From: Stakelama portus | GTDB taxonomy: Bacteria; Pseudomonadota; Alphaproteobacteria; Sphingomonadales; Sphingomonadaceae | Direction of reading: 5' to 3' | DNA: 64,000 bases | Assembly: GCF_003171655.1 (NCBI RefSeq) | Contig: NZ_QFZL01000001.1 | Location: forward strand, 124,001-188,000 | Part shown: positions 8,474 through 16,484 of the stretch, piece by piece | Layout: each line of letters begins with the position of its first letter | How positions within the stretch are numbered: the first letter of the stretch is position 1 | Notes under the pieces: generated by a model | Database searches by the model: none | What the model saw: only the letters and a program-made list of their open reading frames with translations | Told to the model about the DNA's origin: nothing | Made by a program: the position numbers and the translations under genes

Positions 8474-9337
8474 ATGGCGGATCCGATCGCAAGCAATTCG
8501 GGCACCAGCCTGTCGGACAAGGTTGCGATCGTCACCGGTGGTGGCCGCAGCGAAGGCAGGGTGGCGAGCATCGGCGAGGCGGTGTGCCGCGTGCTGGCGC
8601 AGCGCGGGGTGCAGGTCGCGGTCGTCGATATCGACGCGGCAGCGGCTGGCGGGACCGTGGAGAGTATCGCGGCGGAAGGCGGTCGCGCGCTGGCAATCCG
8701 GGCCGATCTTCGCGACGAAGCCGGTTGCTCGGCCGCCGTCGCCGAAACGACGGAGCGTCTGGGCCGGGTCGATATTCTGGTCAACAATGTCGGGCTTGGT
8801 TCGGGCGGCGCGGTTTGCGAGATCGACGAGACCGATTTCGACAAGGCAGTCGCGCTGAACCTCAAGACCGCGACGTTCATGGCGAAAGCGGCGATTCCGC
8901 AGATCGTGCGCAGCGGCGGCGGCGCGATCGTCAATCTTTCCACGACCGCCGTCGAATATCCCACGCGCAGCCTGTCCTACAGCGCCACCAAGGCGGCGGT
9001 CGAAGCTCTGACGCAGCATATCGCCTTTCAGCACGGGCCCGACGGAATCCGGTGCAACACGATCCGTCCTGGTGAAGTATGGACCGCGATGGTCGATCGC
9101 CATTGCGCGACCGAAGCGGATGCGGAAAAGCGCCGCGCGGCGCGCGCGCAACGGGTGGTTCTGCCCTATGACGGCGATGCATGGGACATCGCGCATGCCG
9201 TCGCTTTTCTTGCCAGTCCCGAAGCGCGCTGGATCACCGGCCAGACGCTGTCGGTCGATGGCGGCGCGCGGCTGATCCGGCCCAATCCCGACTGGCAGGT
9301 CGACCATGCCTATTGGAGGGCGCCAAAACGCGGATGA
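8474..9337 (+). CDS. Short-chain dehydrogenase/reductase (SDR)
   Basis: 287 residues from ATG 8474, 2 bp after the preceding stop. The nucleotide-binding TGGG motif is followed by a slightly expanded loop (TGGGRSEGRVASIGEA, residues 21-36) instead of the usual TGxxxGIG. NNVG is at 104-107, and the catalytic set is S156, Y169 and K173 (YSATK). The C-terminal LASPEARWITGQTLSVDGG region is typical of classical SDRs. It should oxidise or reduce a hydroxyl/keto group of a pathway intermediate. It overlaps the next gene by 4 bp (ATGA), so the two products are probably made together. Confidence 0.9.
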   Translation: MADPIASNSGTSLSDKVAIVTGGGRSEGRVASIGEAVCRVLAQRGVQVAVVDIDAAAAGGTVESIAAEGGRALAIRADLRDEAGCSAAVAETTERLGRVDILVNNVGLGSGGAVCEIDETDFDKAVALNLKTATFMAKAAIPQIVRSGGGAIVNLSTTAVEYPTRSLSYSATKAAVEALTQHIAFQHGPDGIRCNTIRPGEVWTAMVDRHCATEADAEKRRAARAQRVVLPYDGDAWDIAHAVAFLASPEARWITGQTLSVDGGARLIRPNPDWQVDHAYWRAPKRG

Positions 9338-10341
9338 CCTATGTTTCCGACATTCGGGAACAGGCGCGACAGGCGATGGACCCCGCCATCTGGAACTATC
9401 TGGAGCGCGGCGCGGGCGAAGGCCACACGCGATCGGCGGCTTCGGCGGCGTGGCAACGAATCGCATTGCGCCCGAGAATCCTGCGCGGCGTGGCGAGCGT
9501 CCATACGCGGACCCATGCGCTGGGCCGCGCGATTTCGATGCCGGTGCTGACCGCGCCGACCGGCCGCGCGACTCGTTTTTGCCCCGAAGGCGAACTGGCC
9601 GTCGCGCAAGCGGTCCGCGCGACAGGAAGCGCGGCTATCCTGCCCAGTTCGATGGCGCCGAGCTTCGCCGCGTTGCGCGCGCGCGAACCCGATGCGATCC
9701 TGTGGCAACAGCTTTATCCGATCGCGGATCGCGCCCGTGCCCGCGACTTGCTTGCCGGACTTCGGCAAGCCGGCTGTTCGGCGGTGGTGCTGACCGTCGA
9801 CCTGCTGCCCGAAGGGGGGGCGACGTTGCCGCCGCTCGCGCCCGCGGAATGGGAAGTCGCTGCGGCGCCCGCCGGTCCGTCGATGTTCGTAGCGGCAACG
9901 CTGGACGATCTCGCCTGGTTGTGCGCGGAAGCGGGGATGCCGGTCGCGGTGAAGGGCGTGCTGCATCCCGGCGACGCAGCCGAATGCATCGCTGCCGGCG
10001 CTTCGGCGCTGATCGTTTCGAACCATGGCGGCAACCAGATCGATACCGTGCTTTCCACTGCCGATGCGCTATCCGACATCGTTGCCGCGGCCGCGGGGCG
10101 CGAGGTCTATGTCGATGGCGGCATTCGCGATGGCGCGTCGGTGTTCAAGGCCCTGGCGCTCGGCGCGCGCGGCGTGCTGGTCGGGCGCCCGACCGCCTAT
10201 GCGCTCGCGAGCGGCGGCAGTCATGCTGTGCGCGATCTGTTGCGCTTTTTCGCGGGGGATCTCGAACGCACCATGGCGCTGTGCGGCGCCGCCGATATCA
10301 CGGCGATAGACCCTGTGATGATTGTCCCAAGGGCCAGTTGA
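9334..10341 (+). CDS. FMN-dependent alpha-hydroxy-acid oxidase/dehydrogenase family protein
   Basis: 335 residues from the ATG that overlaps the SDR stop. It is an (L)-2-hydroxy-acid oxidase-type TIM barrel: VLTAPTG flavin contact, K207 (VAVKGV), catalytic base H231 in SNHGGNQID, and phosphate-binding VDGGIRDG and GVLVGRP loops. In characterised members the motif is SNHGGRQLD and its Arg binds the substrate carboxylate; here that position is N234. It is also shorter at the N-terminus than glycolate oxidase. FMN binding looks intact, but the substrate is probably not a simple alpha-hydroxy acid, or carboxylate binding is supplied by another residue. Confidence 0.85.
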   Translation: MTYVSDIREQARQAMDPAIWNYLERGAGEGHTRSAASAAWQRIALRPRILRGVASVHTRTHALGRAISMPVLTAPTGRATRFCPEGELAVAQAVRATGSAAILPSSMAPSFAALRAREPDAILWQQLYPIADRARARDLLAGLRQAGCSAVVLTVDLLPEGGATLPPLAPAEWEVAAAPAGPSMFVAATLDDLAWLCAEAGMPVAVKGVLHPGDAAECIAAGASALIVSNHGGNQIDTVLSTADALSDIVAAAAGREVYVDGGIRDGASVFKALALGARGVLVGRPTAYALASGGSHAVRDLLRFFAGDLERTMALCGAADITAIDPVMIVPRAS

Positions 10342-10392
10342 TCGCGAACGCGATAAAAGCGCGAGTCACCGATTCGTGCCGACAAATACAGA

Positions 10393-10416
10393 GGGATCGC
10401 AGTGTTAGACGATCCC
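10393..10416. promoter_or_regulatory. GGGATCG-N10-CGATCCC dyad upstream of aldehyde dehydrogenase gene
   Basis: A perfect 7-bp inverted repeat lies 25-49 bp before the aldehyde dehydrogenase ATG, in a 100-bp intergenic gap that breaks an otherwise overlapping gene chain. It could be an operator or a short RNA hairpin. No U-run follows, so a terminator is unlikely. Confidence 0.35.
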
Positions 10417-10441
10417 CGAACCGATCGATCGGAGAAGCCTG

Positions 10442-11977
10442 ATGAACTATCCCAACCCACCCGTTGCCGAATGGCGCATGCTGATCGACGGCGAACTGGT
10501 GCCGTCCTCCTCGGGAGCCGTTTTCGAGAATGTGAATCCGGCCACCGAGGAAGTGATCGGCGTTACCGCCGACGGTACGCGCGAAGATTTCGAGCGCGCG
10601 ATCGCCGCTGCCCGCCGGGCGTTCGACGAAACCGACTGGTCGCGCGATCGCGCCCTGCGCGCACGATGCCTGCGCCAGTTGCGCGAAGGGCTGTTGCGCC
10701 ATGCCGAGGAAATCCGGCCGTTGCTGGTTTCCGAAGTCGGCACGCCGATCTGGCTGACGCGCGACACGCTGTTCGACTTGCCGGTCGAGAAGCTCGCCCA
10801 TTATGCCGATCTCGCGGAAAACTATGATTTCGACGATGAACTGCCCGGCGTCGATTTTCGCGGCGTGGTGAGCACGCGCCGCATTCGGTACGAGCCGGTC
10901 GGCGTGGTAGCCGGGATCATCCCGTGGAACGGACCCTGGGGTTCGGGTCTGAGCAAGGTCGGCCCTGCGCTGGCATCGGGCAGCACGATCATCCTGAAGC
11001 CGTCGCCCGATGCACCGTGGATGGCCACCATATTGGGCAAGATCGCGGCGGAGGAAACCGATCTGCCGCCCGGCGTGCTCAATGTCGTGACGGCCAGGGA
11101 CAATTATGCCGGCGTCGTGCTGACTACCGATCCGCGCGTCGACATGATCGCCTTTACCGGGTCGGCGCCAAACGGTCGCAAGGTGGCGGAATCCGCCGCC
11201 GCGTCGCTCAAGCGGATGATGCTGGAACTTGGTGGGAAATCGGCCTGGGTGGTGCTGCCCAGCGCGGACGTCGCCGAACAGGCCGCACTGGCGGCGAAGA
11301 CGATCTGCGCCAATGCCGGACAGGGCTGTGTCGCGCGCAGCCGCCTGTTGCTGCCGCGAGACCGTTATGAAGAGGGGATCGCTGCCGCCAAGGCGTCGAT
11401 GGATGCGATCACTGTCGGCGATCCGCTTATCCCCGAAAATTTCATGGGCCCGCTCAATTCCAAGCACCATCGCGAGCGGGTGCTGGGCTATGTCCGCAAG
11501 GCGCTGGACGACGGCAACCGGCTGGTGCGCGGGGGCAAGGTGCCCGAGGGCCTGGAAACCGGCTGCTATATCGAACCCACGCTGTTCGCCGATGTGAAGC
11601 CAAACGACACAATCGCACAGGAAGAGATTTTCGGGCCAGTTCTCGCCGTCATTCCCTATGACACCGAGGAAGAGGCGCTCGAGATCGCCAACAACTCGAT
11701 CTACGGGCTTTCCGCGCAAGTCGCGGCGGCGACCAATGAGGAAGCCTATGCGTTTGCCAGCCGCCTGCGCACCGGCACCGTCAGCATCAACAACGGCACG
11801 TGGATGCATATGGACGTGCCGTTCGGCGGCTTCAAACAGAGCGGTATCGGACGGCAATATGGCCGGCAGGGCTTCGAGGCCTATCTCGAAGTGAAGGTGC
11901 TGGGCATGCCGTCGGGCGAGAAATCGCAGTCGCTCGCCTGGGGCGAAGTCGAGAAGAAAGAGGCCGCAGCGACATGA
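10442..11977 (+). CDS. NAD(P)-dependent aldehyde dehydrogenase
   Basis: A full-length 511-residue ALDH. Cofactor-site residues include N163 in IIPWNGP. The general base is E262 in LELGGKS and the nucleophile is C296 in NAGQGC. The C-terminal EIFGPVLAVI and PFGGFKQSGIGRQYG regions are standard. It oxidises an aldehyde to the acid, fitting a pathway in which a retro-aldol or oxidative cleavage step releases an aldehyde. It is the first gene after a 100-bp gap and overlaps the following small gene by 4 bp. Confidence 0.94.
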   Translation: MNYPNPPVAEWRMLIDGELVPSSSGAVFENVNPATEEVIGVTADGTREDFERAIAAARRAFDETDWSRDRALRARCLRQLREGLLRHAEEIRPLLVSEVGTPIWLTRDTLFDLPVEKLAHYADLAENYDFDDELPGVDFRGVVSTRRIRYEPVGVVAGIIPWNGPWGSGLSKVGPALASGSTIILKPSPDAPWMATILGKIAAEETDLPPGVLNVVTARDNYAGVVLTTDPRVDMIAFTGSAPNGRKVAESAAASLKRMMLELGGKSAWVVLPSADVAEQAALAAKTICANAGQGCVARSRLLLPRDRYEEGIAAAKASMDAITVGDPLIPENFMGPLNSKHHRERVLGYVRKALDDGNRLVRGGKVPEGLETGCYIEPTLFADVKPNDTIAQEEIFGPVLAVIPYDTEEEALEIANNSIYGLSAQVAAATNEEAYAFASRLRTGTVSINNGTWMHMDVPFGGFKQSGIGRQYGRQGFEAYLEVKVLGMPSGEKSQSLAWGEVEKKEAAAT

Positions 11978-12498
11978 GCCGCGAAAGCGAGCCCGGCGAC
12001 GTCGCGGCGCGGCTGCGCCGGCTGGAAGATATCGAGGCGATCCGGCGGCTGCTGCACGATATCGCGCGGGGCACCGATCGCTTCGACGGCGAATTGCTCG
12101 CGCGCTGCATCCGTGCCGATGCGACGCTGGACATGGGTGGCGCAAAGACGATGACCGGTGCCGACTTCGCGCAGGCGCTCAAGCCCCCGGCTGCGCCGCG
12201 GCCCGGCCGGATGCACATCGTCGGCAACGAACGGATCGATGTCGACGGCGATGGCGCGCGGAGCGAAAGCTATATCCTTTCGTGTCAGGACGTTCTGGTC
12301 GATGGCGTGCGAAAGACCCGGTTCCGGGCCGGACGCTACCTCGACGGCTTTACGCGCGAAGCAGGCGCGTGGAAGCTGACGAGCCGGATGCTGGTCGACG
12401 AATGGAGCCGGGTCGACGAAGTGACCGAAGCGATTGCGCCGGGCAGGCATGTCGGCATGCCGGCGCCGCAAGACCCCAGCTGCAGGCTCGACGCCTAG
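11974..12498 (+). CDS. SnoaL-like/NTF2-fold protein
   Basis: 174 residues from the ATG overlapping the ALDH stop. The N-terminal helix (LRRLEDIEAIRRLLHDIARGTDRFDGELL), the RMHIVGNERIDVDG strand and the GRYLDGFTREAGAWKLTSR strand pair form the SnoaL_4 pattern of the NTF2-like fold. Relatives are scytalone dehydratase/ring-hydroxylating-dioxygenase beta-subunit-like isomerases, dehydratases or simply binding proteins. It closes the first + strand cluster and converges on the MFS gene on the other strand. Confidence 0.75.
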   Translation: MSRESEPGDVAARLRRLEDIEAIRRLLHDIARGTDRFDGELLARCIRADATLDMGGAKTMTGADFAQALKPPAAPRPGRMHIVGNERIDVDGDGARSESYILSCQDVLVDGVRKTRFRAGRYLDGFTREAGAWKLTSRMLVDEWSRVDEVTEAIAPGRHVGMPAPQDPSCRLDA

Positions 12499-12530
12499 GC
12501 CTCGATTGAGTTTCGCTGAATCGGTACGGC

Positions 12531-12598
12531 GCGGGCTCGCTCCCCCGCCCACCTCCCAGGACATTATCCTGAATTGGAGGCGGGGCGGGGAGCGGGCC
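12531..12598. repeat. Long imperfect GC-rich inverted repeat (REP-like/bidirectional terminator)
   Basis: Between the convergent ends of the NTF2-like gene and the MFS gene lies a ~20-bp imperfect stem (left arm rich in CTCCCCCGCCC, right arm GGGCGGGGAGCGGG) with a nested CAGGA/TCCTG hairpin at 12557-12571. The position suits a bidirectional terminator. The C/G-tract composition also resembles dispersed intergenic REP-type repeats. Confidence 0.5.
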
Positions 12599-12628
12599 GG
12601 TGCCGCTTCCACCTCAGTGGCTCAAACC

Positions 12629-14401
12629 CTAAATCGACGGTCCGCCGAGTTCGGCGGCGATCGGTGGCGTCGTGTTCCGCCGCTGCAGCATCCTTCTGGC
12701 GATCACATTCCCGTCGTGGAGCGCAGTGACGCGCGCGCTGACTTCGCGGTCTGCGAGCGTGTGCCGGGTCTGTCGGCGCAGATGCTCGAGCCAGGTCAGC
12801 GTCTGGAAGCGTTCGAGCCAGCACGTGGGATCGTCGACGTCCTGACTGAGGCTCCAGTGATAGGCGCCATCGCGGCGCCGGATGCGGCCGAGCGCGTTCA
12901 TCGCGTCGACAAAGGCGTGAAAATTCTCCGGCTGCACGCGATATTCGATCAGCACCACGATCGGGCCTTCGTTCGGGCCGATCGGGGCGTTGAGATCATC
13001 GCCGGGACGGGCACGGGCGGGCGTCAGATCCTGTTCCTCCTGCTGTTCGAGCGGCGCCACCAAGGCGAGCAACAAACTCGACAGCATCGCGCCGCCGGCG
13101 AGGAAAAAGGCAGTGGCGATTCCCAACCGGTCCGAGGTGAAGCCCCACACCCAGCTGCCCAGCGCCATGCCGGCAAAGACCGACACCTGATTAAGCGAGA
13201 GCGCGCGACCGACCACCCAGCGCGGCGTGATGAACTGCACGCTGACGCCCAGGCCGGTGAGCGAGACTACCCAGGCGGCGCCTGAGAACGCCATCATCAG
13301 GATCGAGAGGAAGAGGTTGGTCGAAAAGCCAAGGCCGATCAGCGCGGCGGCGAAGGCGATGCTGCAGAGCCGGACCATCGCTTCGCGCGAAAAGGGCAGG
13401 TGCGAGCGCGAGAGTGCGCCCAGGATCGCGCCGGCGCCGAAGCCGCCGAGCAGGATGCCATAGGTCGTCGGGCCGCCGCCAAGCGCGGCGCGGGCGTGTA
13501 CCGCCGGTAGCGCCCAGGCGGCGCTTCCGCACAGGCCGAAGGCGCTGGCGCGGACATAGATTGCGAGCAGCGCTGGCGACCAGCAGGCATAGCGCAGCCC
13601 GGCCGATATGGCGCGCAGCATGCTTTCGGGCGGCAGTTCCTGAACCGGCGCGCGTTTTCGCCACGTGAGCAGGGTCAGGGTGACGGCGAGATACGAAACG
13701 GCGTTGACCGCAAACGCACTGGCGGCGCCGGCGAACGAGATGAGGATGCCCCCGGCGGCGGGCCCGAGGCTGCGCGCGACGTTGAAGCCGACGGCGTTGA
13801 GATTGGCGGCGGGCTCGATCAGTCGGCGCGGCACCAGATCCTGCAGCGACGCCTGCCAGGAAGGGTTGTTGAGCGCCGTGCCGCAGCCGATCAGGAATGT
13901 CGCCGCGAGCAGCACGACGGGCGTTGCGCCCGACGTTGCCGAAAGCCATGCCAGCGCCGCCGCGACCACCAGCATGAGCAGCTGTGCGCCGAGCATGATG
14001 TGGCGGCGGTCGCGAATGTCCGCCAGCGCACCGGCGGGAAGCAGCACCAGCATCATCGGCAGCGAGGCGCATGTCTGGACAAGGCCGATCATCTGCGGAT
14101 CGTTGGTAAGCGTCGCCATCGTCCAGGTCGCGGCGACCGTCTGAATCATCGCTCCGAAATTGGAGCCCATATTGGCGAGCCAGAAACGGCGATACTGGAC
14201 GATGCCCAGCGGTCGCAGCGAATCTTCGTCCGTGCTTTCGGTCGCGTTGCTGGTTGCAGTGTCGGTCCGCGGTGGCTTCACATCGCTGCGATTGCGGAAG
14301 TCGCGGCAGCCCCGAAAGCGGTTGCGACGGAGCGGCGCGCAATGTTCGGATAGGCGATGAAAGCCAGCGTTGGTGCGGGCGGCGCGTGATCGCGACAGCA
14401 A
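12629..14401 (-). CDS. MFS_3-type transporter with C-terminal monooxygenase-like (ABM) domain
   Basis: A major-facilitator transporter of the MFS_3/EntS-like branch with about 12 TM segments (roughly residues 70-460 of the longest reading), starting with LGIVQYRRFWLANMGSNFG. A soluble C-terminal ~100 residues (VVLIEYRVQPENFHAFVDAMN) resembles an antibiotic-biosynthesis-monooxygenase-type ferredoxin-like fold, a pairing known in this family. The ATG at 14401 gives 590 residues, but the first ~40 (Arg-rich, no family match) look untranslated. A GTG at 14281 gives 550 residues and leaves room for a promoter facing the divergent acyl-CoA dehydrogenase gene. Probable role: proton-coupled efflux or uptake of a pathway compound. 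Confidence 0.85.
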   Translation of the reverse strand: MLSRSRAARTNAGFHRLSEHCAPLRRNRFRGCRDFRNRSDVKPPRTDTATSNATESTDEDSLRPLGIVQYRRFWLANMGSNFGAMIQTVAATWTMATLTNDPQMIGLVQTCASLPMMLVLLPAGALADIRDRRHIMLGAQLLMLVVAAALAWLSATSGATPVVLLAATFLIGCGTALNNPSWQASLQDLVPRRLIEPAANLNAVGFNVARSLGPAAGGILISFAGAASAFAVNAVSYLAVTLTLLTWRKRAPVQELPPESMLRAISAGLRYACWSPALLAIYVRASAFGLCGSAAWALPAVHARAALGGGPTTYGILLGGFGAGAILGALSRSHLPFSREAMVRLCSIAFAAALIGLGFSTNLFLSILMMAFSGAAWVVSLTGLGVSVQFITPRWVVGRALSLNQVSVFAGMALGSWVWGFTSDRLGIATAFFLAGGAMLSSLLLALVAPLEQQEEQDLTPARARPGDDLNAPIGPNEGPIVVLIEYRVQPENFHAFVDAMNALGRIRRRDGAYHWSLSQDVDDPTCWLERFQTLTWLEHLRRQTRHTLADREVSARVTALHDGNVIARRMLQRRNTTPPIAAELGGPSI

Positions 14402-14438
14402 GGAATGATGGTAGAGGCAGTCGCACCAGAGCAGGAGA

Positions 14439-15605
14439 TTGTTGTTGAACGGCGCCGAAGAATCCTTTCCGGAAATCCGCGAGGCGGTACGGCGGTTGTG
14501 CGCCGATTTCCCGGGCGAATATTGGCAGAAGCTGGATCGCGAGCGGGCCTATCCGACCGAGTTCGTCAAGGCGCTGACCGAAGGCGGGTTCCTGTCGGTC
14601 CTGATCCCGGAAGAATATGGCGGATCGGGACTGGGGCTCGAGGCAGCGGTCGCGGTGCTTGAGGAAGTGCATCGTTCGGGCTGCAACGGCGGTGCGTGCC
14701 ATGCGCAGATGTACACGATGGGCACTGTGCTCAAATATGGGTCGGAAGCGCAGAAACAGGCCTATCTTCCCAAGGTGGCGTCGGGCGAATTGCGGCTGCA
14801 GGCATTCGGCGTGACCGAGCCGACGGCGGGTACCGACACGACGCGCATCCGCACCTTCGCCAGGCGGCAGGGCGACAAATATGTCGTCAACGGCCAGAAG
14901 ATCTGGATCAGCCGCGCCGAGCATAGCGACCTGATGGTGCTGCTGTGCCGGACGACGCCGCGCGAGGCGTGCGCCAAATCATCGGACGGGATGAGCGTCC
15001 TGCTGGTCGACATGCGTGAGGCAGTGGGCAACGGGCTGACGATCCGGCCGATCCGCACGATGCTGAACCACGCGACGACGGAACTGTTCTTCGACGATCT
15101 GGAAGTGCCCGCCGAGAACCTGATCGGTGAGGAAGGCAAGGGCTTCCGTTACATCCTGTCGGGGATGAACGCCGAACGCATCCTGATCGCATCGGAATGT
15201 ATCGGCGACGGACGGTTCTTCATCGATCGGGCAGCCGCCTATGCGCGCGACCGTTCGGTGTTCGGTCGGCCGATCGGCGAGAATCAAGGCGTCCAGTTCC
15301 CGATCGCGCGTGCCTATGTCCAGCTCTCGGCAGCAGCGGAAATGGTCTATAAATCGGCGCGGATGTTCGACGAAGGACATTTGGGGGGCACCGAAGCCAA
15401 TATGGCGAAGATGCTGGCATCCGAAGCGAGCTGGTATGCCGCCGACATGTGCGTGCAGACGCATGGCGGGTTCGGTTTTGCCGAGGAATATGACATCGAG
15501 CGCAAATTCCGCGAGACGCGGCTCTACCAGGTGGCGCCGATCAGCACCAACCTGATCCTCAGCCACGTCGCCACGCATGTCCTCGACCTGCCCAAGAGCT
15601 TCTGA
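14439..15605 (+). CDS. Acyl-CoA dehydrogenase
   Basis: About 388 residues with the ACAD signatures FGVTEPTAGTDTTRIRT (FAD/substrate binding), GQKIWISRAEHSD, and the C-terminal QTHGGFGFAEEYDIERKFRETR. No ATG fits. The start is one of three consecutive TTG codons; the AGGAG immediately upstream is best spaced for the third (14445). It introduces an alpha,beta double bond into an acyl-CoA using FAD and an electron-transfer flavoprotein. The next two genes encode a hydratase and a lyase, giving a coherent dehydrogenate-hydrate-cleave order. It is divergent from the MFS gene. Confidence 0.92.
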   Translation: MLLNGAEESFPEIREAVRRLCADFPGEYWQKLDRERAYPTEFVKALTEGGFLSVLIPEEYGGSGLGLEAAVAVLEEVHRSGCNGGACHAQMYTMGTVLKYGSEAQKQAYLPKVASGELRLQAFGVTEPTAGTDTTRIRTFARRQGDKYVVNGQKIWISRAEHSDLMVLLCRTTPREACAKSSDGMSVLLVDMREAVGNGLTIRPIRTMLNHATTELFFDDLEVPAENLIGEEGKGFRYILSGMNAERILIASECIGDGRFFIDRAAAYARDRSVFGRPIGENQGVQFPIARAYVQLSAAAEMVYKSARMFDEGHLGGTEANMAKMLASEASWYAADMCVQTHGGFGFAEEYDIERKFRETRLYQVAPISTNLILSHVATHVLDLPKSF

Positions 15606-15641
15606 ACGGGGCGTGCGGAAAGCACATTGCAAGGAATTCGG

Positions 15642-16484
15642 ATGACCGATCCCCAGTCTTTCATCGGGCGCAGCGAAGTTCAGAAGGACCGAGCGGAGAG
15701 CGACCGCTTCGCGCGGCTCGCCGCGACGCTGGACCATGTTTCGCCGCCGTGGCGACCGGGCGTGATGCCGCCGCTCGGACACTGGCTCTGCTTCCTTCCC
15801 GATGCGTTGCAATCGGCGATCGGCGAGGACGGCCATCCTGTCCGGACCGGCACGGGGCTGCTCCCCAATGTCGATCTGCCGCGCCGGATGTGGGCGGGAA
15901 GCCGTGTGCGCTTTCTGGCCGATGTGCCGCTCGATTCGGACATCGTGCGTACCTCGACGGTTACTGCGGCGACCCCCAAGGAGGGGCGGTCGGGGAAGAT
16001 GCTGTTCGTCACGGTTCGCCATGAAATCGCAGTCGCCGGCGGCGATACCGCGATCATCGAGGATCAGGACATCGTCTATCGGGAAGCGCAACCCGCCGGC
16101 ATTGTCGTCGAGCGTCGTGCCGCCGATCCGGGGCAGGACGATCCCTGTATCCGCACCATCATGCCCGACCCGGTGCTGTTGTTTCGCTATTCCGCGCTTA
16201 CCTTCAACGGGCATCGCATTCACTACGACCGCGAATATGCACGGATGCAGGAAGGCTATCCCGGACTGGTGGTGCACGGCCCGCTGCTCGCCACGCTGAT
16301 GCTCGACCATCTGCTGCGCGAACTGGGTGGCTCCGTCCGGTCGTTCGATTATCGGGCATCGGCGCCAACATTCGACGGCGAGGAGGTTCGCCTTGGCTTT
16401 CGCCGCGACGGTGAGCGGGCGGAGCTGCGTGTCCTCAATCCGGCGGGCGTGGCGATGACCGGAACCGCCGAGCTGGCGTCGTGA
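15642..16484 (+). CDS. FAS1-like/MaoC-type acyl-CoA hydratase (mesaconyl-C4-CoA/itaconyl-CoA hydratase-like)
   Basis: 280 residues from ATG 15642 with an adjacent AAGGA. It has two hot-dog halves: an N-terminal FAS1-like dehydratase domain with GHWLCFLP and GRRMWAGS-like features, and a C-terminal half with RIHYDREYARMQEGYPGLVVHGPLLATL, the strongest signature of the mesaconyl-C4-CoA hydratase/HTD2 group. It reversibly hydrates an enoyl-CoA. In itaconate degradation a homologous hydratase is followed by a CitE-type citramalyl-CoA lyase, exactly the order seen here. It overlaps the lyase start by 4 bp. Confidence 0.85.
   Translation: MTDPQSFIGRSEVQKDRAESDRFARLAATLDHVSPPWRPGVMPPLGHWLCFLPDALQSAIGEDGHPVRTGTGLLPNVDLPRRMWAGSRVRFLADVPLDSDIVRTSTVTAATPKEGRSGKMLFVTVRHEIAVAGGDTAIIEDQDIVYREAQPAGIVVERRAADPGQDDPCIRTIMPDPVLLFRYSALTFNGHRIHYDREYARMQEGYPGLVVHGPLLATLMLDHLLRELGGSVRSFDYRASAPTFDGEEVRLGFRRDGERAELRVLNPAGVAMTGTAELAS

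Noticed and set aside
15627..15641. Upstream TTG start for the hot-dog hydratase gene
   Set aside because: It adds only five residues; the ATG at 15642 has a well-placed AAGGA and begins the family-like sequence.
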